Source: Gossypium raimondii
Taxonomy: Eukaryota; Streptophyta; Magnoliopsida; Malvales; Malvaceae
Direction of reading: 5' to 3'
DNA: 64,000 nt
Assembly (NCBI RefSeq): GCF_025698545.1
Contig: NC_068569.1
Location: 9,982,001 to 10,046,000, forward strand
The stretch's first letter is position 1. Each line of letters starts with the position of its first letter. The notes below the pieces were generated by a model. That model had not been told where the DNA came from and did no database searches. It saw nothing but the letters and a program-made list of their open reading frames with translations. Below, piece after piece: positions 24,435 to 35,346 of the stretch. The translations under genes were made by a program, and so were the position numbers.

Positions 24435-25369
24435 TTAATTTGTGCTTGAGTATTTTGGACCTGTCGTTAGACCTAATCCAACTGCCTCTGAACTTTTCAT
24501 TAACCTTAAGCGTTTGCAAGATTCAACAAACATTCTGGAAAAAGAAATAAGAATAAAAAATTAGTAAAAAGTTTAGAAAAGAAAAACACTTGAGGAAGAG
24601 CAAATGAAAAAGTTCAATTTTAAGAGCTTACTGCCATGGTACATCTCCCACCAACATCCAATCTCCGTCCTTATCCTCATATGTAGGCATATACTCAATT
24701 CCATTCACTTGCTCTATTTTCTTCTCGTTCAAATAGTTTCCTGTAAAAGAAATCATCAATTTAATGACCAAATTTTATATATTACCATTAAAAGGGAAAA
24801 ATAAGGAGGAAAAAGAAAGACAAATGATATAATTGGTACTTACTTATGGTGAAACATGAAAACATGTCTTCAAGGGAGGTTAACAGCTGCTGATAACTAT
24901 TGTATATCTCGAGATCAACTTTCCTTAAATATGGAGCACCGTCCACCGCCACTTTTACATATTTGCAACTCTTCTTTCCTCTCTTTGCAAAGCCTCTCAC
25001 CGGCGGCCAACCCACCACTTGTGTCCTATAACATTTTTACAATCAAACCATTAAAATAAGCACTAAACTAACTATTACCAACCATTGAGATTCAGTCTAG
25101 AAAAAAAAAAAACCATGATGATATATGACTTACTTTGAAACAGGAGACTTAGCAGCTTCTTGGAGGGAGTGACCCAGCTTAACCTCTCGATTGTTGTCAC
25201 CCAACTTAAGATCAACGGTTTCGGAAAATCCACGTTTACTGCCCAACTTAGCTCCACCGTCCGATGTTACTCTAGGCTCTCCAGGTAACCCTAAAGTCAG
25301 CTCGGTAGCCTCAAAATTCAAGCCGCCGGCATCAGTTTCCAGCAACCTTTTCCCGTTCTCCGATGACAT
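24435..25369 (-). CDS. IAA15: Aux/IAA auxin-response repressor, IAA15-like, 4 exons
   Basis: Exons, 5' to 3': 25134-25369, 24844-25025, 24632-24740, 24435-24534; 627 nt, 208 aa. Domain I EAR motif 'ELTLGLPG' (23-30) recruits TOPLESS-type corepressors. Domain II degron 'VVGWPPV' (82-88) is the TIR1/AFB-auxin contact. The PB1 region has the basic face 'YVKVAVDG' (Lys103) and the acidic OPCA motif '[16 protein letters not shown]' (160-175), then '[12 protein letters not shown]'. Nuclear repressor of ARF transcription factors, degraded when auxin is present. 'SETVDLKLG' and 'APYLRKVDL' resemble Arabidopsis IAA15, and the position between GLYK and the RING/NAA15 genes supports orthology. It is intact with an unmodified degron. 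A second Aux/IAA lies upstream in the same orientation, about 8.7 kb away. Confidence 0.93.
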
Positions 25370-25495
25370 TTTCTGATTCCCTCAAAAAAAAATGTTTCCC
25401 AAAACAGGATGCTATACGAGAAAGCAGAAAAAAGAAGATGGTTTTTGCACTAAATTATTGGACCAACACATTCGGCTTGCTTTGGCCCTTCGGGG

Positions 25496-25503
25496 TTTAT
25501 ATA
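25496..25503 (-). promoter_or_regulatory. TATA box of the IAA15-like gene
   Basis: On the minus strand the sequence reads TATATAAA, about 127 nt upstream of the ATG at 25369. Farther upstream are a G-box CACGTG (25566-25571), overlapping a TGTCTT auxin-element-like core on the minus strand, and a 14-bp GC-rich palindrome (25692-25705). Confidence 0.55.
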
Positions 25504-25691
25504 AATAATAATAACTATGTAAAAGGAGGCGAAGAATCTGACAGGAAAATCCATTCACGAGAAGACACGTGTTCTTAAAAGAGCGGTTGTGATTTGTCCA
25601 TGTAGGTAGGTGACAGGAATTATATGACGGGAAGCGTGTGGGTGTTTGTGTTGTGTGTGATTTTGAGTGCTTTAAAGTCTGGGAGGTTGCC

Positions 25692-25705
25692 GGTCGGGCC
25701 CGACC
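25692..25705. promoter_or_regulatory. perfect 14-bp palindrome ggtcgggcccgacc in the IAA15-like promoter
   Basis: The sequence is self-complementary and stands out in AT-rich DNA, about 190 bp upstream of the predicted TATA box. It could bind a dimeric factor (GGGCCC is a TCP-like core), but no function is shown. Confidence 0.4.
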
Positions 25706-26759
25706 CCTTCACTTTCAGTCAGAGATTATTACTTTTTTCTTTCAGTGTTGCTGTTAGGACAATGAAGAGATATGCTATGATTGTGTGAATCCCGCAGTTT
25801 CATCATAAATCATAATATTATATTTCTGATATTTTAAATTTATAATATCATACTGCTTGCCGATTTTCTCTTTTCTTTTTTTCTTTTTGAATACCTCAAA
25901 ATTGTATTAGTAAAATTAGATAAAAATATCGATTCTATATGAATTTTAAGGATATAGGTTTTTTTCAAATTTAAATAAATAGGTCAATTTGGGTATAAGG
26001 AACAAAAATACACTCTTTAGAAAGCGTTTTATTTTAACTGAAAGCGTGTCTAACGGGATGCATTTTCCTCCTCTCTCTCATTACATCAACAAAAATACTA
26101 CATTAAAAAATGTTATTAATTTGAAATAAAATAGTTGTTTGATTAAATTTGATAGAAAAAAAAAACAGTTATTGATTTGGAATTTGAAAAAATCAAGAAA
26201 AATTTAATAACTTTTTAAATGACTCATGGGATAAAATTTACAATTCATCTCGTCTTTTCCATGACTGATTTTTCAGGTCATAAGAATATCCAAGAATTTT
26301 GGGAAGAAAACTTTTCAAAAAACACTTCTATCAAGAAGTTTTTTATTTATTTATCTATTTGTGAGTTATGTCCAATCTTTTCAACATTTTGAAAAATATT
26401 TCATATATGGTGATAGAATTTCCTATAAAATGAAGATTGAAATGAAGAGGTTCTCACAATTAAATTTCAAGTAGAAGATTGGCATATTGAGGAGAAGATT
26501 GTTGATGTTAAAATTTTGAAGTTGGAAAATCAACCTAACAAAGTAAGTTAGTTCAAGTAAATTTAGTGACGATGTTTGAATTTGGTTAATGAGTATTTTT
26601 TTTTTGTATAATGTTTTCGTTTTAATTTTTTATTGAACATGTGAAACAAGTTTTTTTTCCCCAAAGATGAGTAAACGAATTAGAGTAATTATTTATTACA
26701 ACGGTCAAATTTGTGACACATAAATTGGGGTCATTTCTATACCAGCCCAATCTATAGAA

Positions 26760-27400
26760 TTGACTTTCAACCGGAGCATAAAATTAAACAAGCTTCTATT
26801 AATAATTAAAAGGAAAGTTTTGAATTTAAGCGAGAGGAGAATTTTGAGTTTAAAATATACATATCTAATGTCAATGAACCCTATAAGATATGATACATTT
26901 GAGCTCAAAGGCGACATGGATGTCAAGTTAATACTTGATATGTGTTGTTCAACTAGAAATGTTATACTAGAGCTATATGCTCAATTTTTTCGATGTAGAG
27001 GAAGGTGGTTCGAATTTGACAATAATTCCAGTTAATTTGTTTCAAGAACAGGAAGTAAAAAGTTCAATCACACGGTTGTGCGGTGGTTTCACGAAAATAT
27101 GTTGAACAAATAAAAGGTAGACACATTTGGTGCGAGAAAGTGAGGAAAGATATGTCTGGAAATAAAACAATAGCAATCTTTATGATGGTAGCGTGTCACT
27201 TGCATCCAAATGAAATATTTCGGGTTACGGAGTTTCATAAACTAGACGAGGGTATCATCAGAGGATCATATATATCGTGTATACTTGAAACAAAGGACTT
27301 GCGACTATAAGAGATTTCAAACATTTCGTTTTCCATGCACACATACAATTGCTGCATGTGCCTCGACACATCTAACCGATTTTCTAACAGTTGGGATCCA
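26760..27400 (+). pseudogene. remnant of a Mutator-like (MULE) transposase
   Basis: Fragments in different frames match the MuDR-type transposase layout. An N-terminal piece at about 26890-27000 has 'YDTFELKGDMDVKLILD'. A later piece (27083-27300) has 'VSRKYVEQIKGRHIWCEKVR' and 'NEIFRVTEF'. The C-terminal SWIM zinc-finger piece (27290-27370) has 'CDYKRFQTFRFPCTH' then 'IAACA'. The first zinc ligand pair is broken (CDY for the expected C-x-C) and the DDE catalytic region is missing, so it is dead. No ends were identified; flanks from 25.9 to 26.7 kb are AT-rich and may belong to it. Confidence 0.6.
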
Positions 27401-30400
27401 TGGACTCATATTTATTTTTTTAATTTTTAATTTTTCTTTTGCAAGGTGTGTTTTTGCCTACATGGCCCCAGTTTTGAAAAAAAAAAGGGTCAATTTCCCT
27501 AATTTTCATTTAAAACTAACATTTTCCCCTAATGTTCCCATTATACATTCCCAAATGAATTCGATAAACAGATTTTTACTAATTTCGCTTAAATATTATT
27601 TAATTATTTGAATTTTTATTGAATTCAACCAAATTTATGCTACACCATGTTTGGTTGGGGGGTGGAATAACATTCCCCTCTTATTCATTGAATGGTAAAC
27701 CATTCTTTTGCTCGATTGAACGTAATACTCATTCAATGGAATGACCATTGCTTATTTATTATTTTTCCTCCTGTAATAGCTATTCTTTGGTGATACCTAT
27801 TCCATGCAACATTGAATAAAAGAACAAGATTAATTTCCATAATAGTCCTTTAAAACTTGGACTCAGAAAATATAAAAATAATATATTTGAAACAATACAA
27901 TTTAAAATATTTTATTTTAGGAGGTGAGGTCCTGTCAACCCCTAAATTCTCCCTTGTTATGATAAAGAAACTAACCTTATTTTCAGAAAAAGGGCATTTT
28001 CAGTTTTCTTCTTTAAGCTGTACACGATTGTTTTTTTTTGTTTGAATGATTTCATATGTTATTAACCAATAACCTTTTTAATATTAAACACCATTAATTT
28101 TCTATGAAAAAAATCAACTTTCCCACCAAAGCTATTAGGTAAGGTTTTCTTTTCTAATTTCCAGTCTAAATTAAAATAACCAAATAGTTGAAACAAATTG
28201 GGACATAGCATTATTCCAATTTCTACAATCTCATAATAGCAAGAAGATGCATGTGATAGATACTAAATAGAGGTAAAGGCATAGAATCAAAAAGCATGAA
28301 ATTGATGGGACCCACATGTTTGGGTTCTTGGAGTAAAAGTCAACTTTACGTGATAGAAGACCATCTCCTCTCTGGGTCCCATGCTTCCATGTGAACATGT
28401 TTCTTTGTCGGTAATTCAACTCCTCCTTTGCATTGTTTTTTTATTCTAAAACCCTTTTTTTTTAATATATTCCCTCATATTATCTTGTCTTAATTCTTTT
28501 TTTTTATATAAATTAATTAAAATAGTATTGTTTAAGCTGGAAAACATTTATTTTTGGATATAAATTACTGATTGTCCTTTTACATCCATTAATTGATCTC
28601 TCAAATTGAAAAGATGCTTAAATATAAAATATGCTATGAATTTTAATTGCAAATTCAATTATTGCAGAAAACTCAATTAAATGAAATTTATTTGATTGAA
28701 TAGGTTGTAGTAATTGGGGTATCAAACAAGCCTTAACCACTATTTTTTATGCTATTGCCTTTAACCTAATCAAATTACATCATGAGTATAGCTTTCCGTT
28801 TTGAATATTTGGAGGTTTTTTCAAGTGGTAACATTTTAAAATTCATTCACTCAAAATGCTAGTGATTATGACTTTATTTAGATAAATAATTCTTTAAAAA
28901 TTAAATTATTTTTATTTTATAAATTAAAAAATTATATTAAAATAAATAATATAAAAATTCAAGATGAATATCGTTAAATTTGTACAAGTTGATAAATATT
29001 TTAATAAATTTAAAATTATATTAATTAAAATTAAACCAAATTTTATAATTTTTATAATGGAATTGAGTGTATTAAATAAAATAAAATTATGAGTTTCGAA
29101 AAATTACATATTCATGATTTTTGAAAAGTAACATTCAACAACTCAAATCTCCTATTGAAATTCCTCACAAATTTATAAAAAATAAATTAATTTTTTGGGT
29201 TTTTGTGATAAAAACTTCTTTTTGAGTTGTGCAACTTTGATACAAATTAGATTTTTTTTTAAATATCTCGTTCTAACACATCCGAAGCCTCTATGATTAA
29301 TGATGTATTGATATTGTTGGTAAAGTTTGAAGAATTGGATCATTTAGTATCCAAATTCGAGTCTTGCTATGCACAATTAACATGTGTGAATCTCCAATCA
29401 AATCATATGTGGTTTTTATAAATAGATTTTATTTAATTTTTCCTTCATTTATTATATGTACTGATTTGATTTTATAATTCAGTAGATATGTAGTTATAAT
29501 TACTAAAAGAACTTAAATCTCTATTTATTATTATAATTTCTGGGTTGTTAAAAGTTTATTTTAAAATAGTAAAAAAACTTAGAAAATTAATTATTTTAAC
29601 GTTTAAACGAGAAATAATAAGGAAAAGAATTAAGTTATTTTTTGATTGTAAAATATATCAAGAATAAAGAGGGTGAATACGAAACATAAACGTGAGTTTC
29701 ACCACATGGATGATTTTACCAGATCCTTGATCCGCAGGTTCGTGCCCGTCGTTTCATCGTCGGGATACGCGAGTCACATTGCCTTTCCCAATAAATCATT
29801 TTCACCATAATCCTAACATTTTACAAACAAAAAATAGATTAACTAATATTAATGGTTCGATTTTAGTTAAAAACTCTCGTAATACAACTTGACGTCCACA
29901 AATTTCCTTCTTCTTCTTTATTTTTTTAGGAAAATTTTAATTTGTTAGCGACCATGAACCTTAACATTAAATTTTAGGAGTTCAATTAAAACTTTTAAGA
30001 TTTTAAGGGTTTTAGTGGAAGTTATTTAAAATTTTGGTAAATCTAATTAAAATTATAAAATTTTTAGATGTTTTATGAATATTTAAAAAATTTTGAAGAG
30101 TATAATTAAATTTCTTAAAAATTTCAAAGGCTTAACAAAAATTTTCAATTATTTAGGAGGGCCTAATTAAAAGTTTTAGAAATAAATTAAAGATATAATT
30201 ATAATTTTCAAAATTTTAAAAATTAAGACCCTGTTTTAAGTCCTAATAAAGATCCGCCTCTAATTATCTATGCAAGCTGCTACATGAAACTACTTTCATA
30301 TGAAAGTCAAGATATCTTTGGACACATATGAATATATAAGAAAAACTAAAACTGTTAGAGAACATTTTATAAAAATGTAATAAAAGTTTTGAAGTGTACA

Positions 30401-31059
30401 ATCATATTATTTTTGAAGTTTATATTTGTTATATAAGATTACGATGGTAAATATATGTATTAAAAATTCATTCTCTCTTAACCCAAAATTCTTGTATCCA
30501 AATTTGGACTTAAAATAGATATAAACTGAATATCTTTATTGTTGTTTTTTTTAAAAATATATTATATAATAATTAGATACGGTGTCCATTATTTTAAAGA
30601 GAAAAGGGGGATGAGAGAAGGATTGAATGGATGGAGAAAGTGCAATTATTTGACCATAAATCTTCCTGTTTCCAAAAGATCTTATTGGTAGACAAGAAGA
30701 GGTATATGAAACAAAATCAACAATACGACTTGAAATAGGGGATTGGTTCCTCCCTTCATGGCTTTCAACATTCCCCAGTATTACCTACTAATTTGTCAAT
30801 AATATCCAATGAAACTTGGATTCATTATCCAACACCTAATATTGCACACATGTGCTAATTAAAATTAACTATTAACATAACCATCTAATTCCACCAAATA
30901 AAAGATTCCAACCGCTTATATATATTTTGGGTATACGAGATGTTAAATAAAAGAGAAATTACTCTTCCACCACATCATTTATGACTTTTTCATTATTTAA
31001 TAATATTTCAGAAATTTATTTTTATATCATTGAATCTTAATTTTGATAAATTTTTATTC
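27401..31059. other. AT-rich transposon-derived spacer
   Basis: No gene is supported. 27.64-27.83 kb holds MITE-like sequence ('gtttggttggggggtgg') with related pieces near 28.09-28.22 and 28.70 kb. A GC-richer block at about 29.70-29.79 kb stands out. A SINE-like B-box ('aaattcgagtc') occurs near 29357. Confidence 0.35.
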
Positions 31060-31232
31060 CGGATCCTGAACTCTAAACCATGAGCCCCGAACCTTGAACC
31101 TTGAATTCAAAACCCAAACTCAAACCTTAAATCTTAAACTCGAGTTTAGGGTTCGGATTTAGGTTTAGAGTTTAAGGTTCAAGTTCACAATTTGATGTTT
31201 GGGGTTTTGGGTTTAGGATAAAAAAATCTATA
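31060..31232. repeat. degenerate telomere-like repeat with strand switch
   Basis: From 31060 to about 31138 the strand shows variants of aaccttaaa/aaacccaaa. From about 31143 the complementary type appears (gtttagggttcgg, ggtttagagtttaagg, ggggttttgggttta). The two halves form a loose hairpin centred on 'actcgagt' near 31140. Confidence 0.55.
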
Positions 31233-34085
31233 AAATAATTTCTCCAAGTAAAGAGTTCCCTTGTATATTTGATTATGTAGAATATTAATTAAAAAAATAA
31301 AAAGATGACAGTTGTTAACTGTTTGTGAGGTTAAAAATTGAAGAAAGAGCACCCGTGACTTAATTAGATATATGGAGCAAACATATAGTATATTTGCTGA
31401 AAGCCTCGTAATAATCTAATTCATCCAACACAACATGTGAATATGTACTTATTGCTTCCCTCTAATTTCGGACAGGAAAAAGAAAAAGAAATCCTCCTAG
31501 ATCTTCAACTCTTAACACATTTATTTTTCGATCAATTTCCCCACTTGAGTCGTCCTCACTCATAAAGTGACATCATCTTCTAATTTGGGATTACTTTAGT
31601 CTCCAGGAATCAAATCAAATTCTCTTATTACCAAACTTAACTCTGTCGACTACTCTCTTAATTATCAATTTGGCAGCATGGTTTACATACATAGGAAATG
31701 GAGAAATTAACTAACCCCCAAAGCTGCAGGTAATGTTATCTTAAGGCAGCAAGACAGCAAGCTTTAGATATATAAAATATTAATATTCTTCAACATTTAA
31801 ATATTCTGACTGCAATATGTCGGACATGATGTGAAAGATGTTAGGTTTGTTGGTTGAATTTAGAATTTCTAGTTAAGAGAGGATGTAGATTAGATTCTGT
31901 ATCAGGAATATTTAAGCTGGAGATCACAGTTGCTGCTAATCATGTGCATTTTTTTACATAAAAAAGAAATTATTATATTTATTGTGGGAGAAGTGTTTTA
32001 ATTTTAAAAACTACAAGTAGAATTAAGAACGTAATGCATGTTTTTTTTTTAATTAAAGGAGACATATTACTTAGGAAAGGATTATAATCCTAATGAAAAA
32101 AGTGAGACAAAAATTGAATATTCTAAACGTGAAAGGAATAAGATAACATGGGGTTTCACTTCTGAAAATTTCTGACGCATTTTCTCATAATTGTTGAGTT
32201 CACAGAATAATGAGTAAATAAAAAAAAGTGACCTAGGTTCAACGTACAACTTAACTTGGGTTTTCAATTTTTATATCCCAATTTGGCTTTTTAGGAATTT
32301 AGTCCCTCTTCTTCTATTAATCACTTGTTTGTATTAAACTATAAATAAAATTTTAAAGCTTAAAATATGTTTCTTTTAATTTGTATATATTTCACATATC
32401 TTAAATTTAATCTCTTTATTTTGAGTTCCAAGATTTAGTTCTACTCTCTTTTTTAACTTCAAAATTCGGATCCAGTTGTTATTATTGTTAAAATTTTTCT
32501 ATTAAATTAACCAATATAAAATTTTGATATCTAAAATATCACTTGATAGTCATGTAACAATAAGAAAACGTTGAAAATACATATGTAGATTTTTCTTAAA
32601 AACACTCATTTGGGCTCAATATGATAAAATAATTTTTTGTTGAAATATTATTCTTAAGAAAATTGATGTCAAAATTTTGATTGAAATAGTTTATAACATT
32701 AACTCTTTAGACCAACTAATGACATTATAAAAATAAAGGGCCAAATTATGTTAAAAATTAAAGTGTATAGATCAAATCTCAAGTTTCTGCACAATATAAT
32801 GGTCAAAACAAAAATTTGACCATTGTCTTATAATGTAAAAGAAGAAAATGCAAGGCAAGCCCAAAGAAAGGAGAGTCACATGCCAATCTTTAAGACCTTT
32901 AGGGATTCAAATTATATATAATCATGTAACATTTTAATCGAAAAGTTAAGAATATTAACTATTTGGACTAACTAATAACATCATAAAATATATAGAAATT
33001 AAATATCAAATTTAAGTAAAATATAGGGAACAAAATTGAAATATAACTAATTTTCTATAATGTATAAAAATAGCATTCCTTTTATATAGTTATATAAAGC
33101 ACAGGGACTAAAATTGAAAATTAACCATTATAGTCCCTCAAAACCATTGTTTGCTATTTGATAAAATATCTAAATTGGAGTGTGCCATGGGCAATTGTTT
33201 GATTTTCTTTTCTTAGTTTAGGTTTTGACAAATATAGAGACACTCACAATTTTAAATAATTAAATTTTATTTTATATTAACATTGATCTTTTTATAATTA
33301 AAATTGAAAATCAAATAGTCTAATTCATAAAATTTTTATTCAAAGTTCAACTAGTATCGACTAGACCAAGCAATAACCCACCTCTTTATAGGTTTAGTAT
33401 AAAAAATAAATCGATGGTCTAATCAATCGGATCAATAATTTTTGTTTGAACCGATTGAACGGTAGATTTAACATTAGTTAAATAAAAATTAAAAATACCA
33501 TAGAAAAAAAGAGTAAAATTAATAGGCATAAATTCTATAATTTGGTCAATAAATACGACTAAAAAACTACTCAAAATTATTTTTAAAATCGACTCATACA
33601 ATTTTTAGCAAATCTTTTCTTGTTATTGGTTTTTTATTGGTTCGAAACAAATCTCTATTTTTTGTTACATGCCATCGGTTGAATCAGTTAAACTCTTAAT
33701 TCTCACTCTAATCCGATTAGATTCTAACAACCTTTTATTATAAATCTAAAACAACAATACTTAATTATATTAATTCAAAAACACTCACAAATACCAAATA
33801 ACACATAACAATTTGAAATTGATGACGAGGAAGCAAATTATGCCCTATCAATTAGGGGTTCTAGTCCCAAATACACTATAACATAATATGCCTTGAACAT
33901 CGACAATAAGCTAAAAAAAAAGAGTAGATTTCAAGTAGTATTGTCACATAAAGCAAGAAATATTGTCTCCTTAATTAATCAAAAGTAGCTAATAACCATC
34001 ATTAACATTTTAACAAAGTATCAAAGAAACTTTAGTTAAGCAATTCTTCAACTAGGGCATTAATTCGTGCATGCGGCTTTTCTAG
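31233..34085. other. AT-rich spacer downstream of the IAA19-like gene
   Basis: No coding sequence is recognised. Dispersed-repeat signatures occur at 32.28-32.46, 32.94-33.14 and around 33.84-33.88 kb (a B-box-like 'ggggttctagtccc'). Confidence 0.35.
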
Positions 34086-35272
34086 TCACTCCTTCAAAGT
34101 TCCATTGAGAGCTTCCCTCGATTGCAGTACTCCGAATCCCTTGGCATCCGCTTTTTTCATGATTCTCAACCTCTTACACGATTCAATAAACATCCTGTAA
34201 ATAATCAATTGATTATTAGTTATGGTATCAAAATATGTACTCCTCTGTTCATACCCTACCTATAATCCTTTGGAAATTTTAAGTTAAACCTAGCACTAGA
34301 TCTGAGGAATTCGTGGTGGGCAACTTTAATCTTTTCTCACTAATAATTACAGGGCTTGACGGGGTTTATTATTTGAGAATCCTGGTCAAACCGACATCAT
34401 CATATGGATTTCGGTGTATTATGGATCCAAACTCGTGGAACCCAATTAGTAAGGTATAAAGTCGCAAATTGATGGAAATCTATAAAAAGAAAGTATAATT
34501 TAACTACAGGTAGATGAAACAAGGATGTGATGGTAGAGGAGCATATTCCAGCCGGGGAGAACTGAAAAAAAAGTTTGGGAATTCTAACCCATCAAATTTC
34601 AAGGGAATATTAGCATTTAAATTCATGACTAATTGATTTTTTGAAATAATAAATGACTGGGAAAATATAATGGTAGTTGAAAGAATAGACTTACTCCCAA
34701 GGAACGTCCCCCGCTAACATCCAGTCTCCATCTTTGTCCTCATATATGGGAACGAACTCACAGCTCTCTGCATCCCTTAACGCCTCTCCTGTTATATTAT
34801 TCATATCCAAATAGTATTATAGCCTCTTTTTTTGTCCCTTTTGATAACACAAAGAAATGGTTTCATATTACATATAAAATAATTAAAAAGATGTGATAAA
34901 TTCTAAAGGCAGATGAAAACACTCACCAAACAGCTTCTCCAAAGCCTTAGCAAGATCAGAGTAACCTTTGTGCAATGCAAGATCGATTTTGCGAAGAAAA
35001 GGAGCTCCATCCATGCTGACTTTGACGTAAAATTTTGATGTTTTAGACCCATCTTTATCGCCGAAACTGTTCTTTTTCCTATACGAACATACCGGCGGCC
35101 ACCCCACCACTTGACTCTTGCTTTGCAACTCCGGCGGCCCATTGCTCTTCTCATTTTCCTCCTCCTCTGAAATCTCTGAGAACACTCTTTTCTTCTCATT
35201 TTTTTCAGTGCCGCCTCCAGGGAGACCCAACCTCAGCTCCGTGATTTCCAACCCCAGTCCTTCCTTAGCCAT
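34086..35272 (-). CDS. Aux/IAA auxin-response repressor, IAA19-like, 3 exons
   Basis: Exons, 5' to 3': 34927-35272, 34695-34788, 34086-34194; 549 nt, 182 aa. The N-terminus '[20 protein letters not shown]' carries the LRLGL EAR motif (13-17) and is typical of the IAA5/6/19 (AUX22) group. The degron 'VVGWPPV' is at 55-61, followed by 'CSYRKKNS'. PB1 features are '[18 protein letters not shown]' and '[16 protein letters not shown]', then '[13 protein letters not shown]'. Domains I, II and the start of PB1 share one exon, whereas the IAA15-like neighbour splits them. It should act as a short-lived nuclear repressor of ARFs. It lies in the same orientation, upstream of IAA15, as expected for an old tandem Aux/IAA pair. 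The gene is intact. Confidence 0.93.
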
Positions 35273-35338
35273 TTTTGTTTCTGTTTTCCTCCACCAATGC
35301 TTTGCACTTGTTCCTTTTCAGTTGTGGTTTTAAAGATG

Positions 35339-35346
35339 ATATATAG
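35339..35346 (-). promoter_or_regulatory. TATA box of the IAA19-like gene
   Basis: The minus strand reads CTATATAT about 70 nt upstream of the ATG, giving a short leader of about 35-40 nt. Confidence 0.5.
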
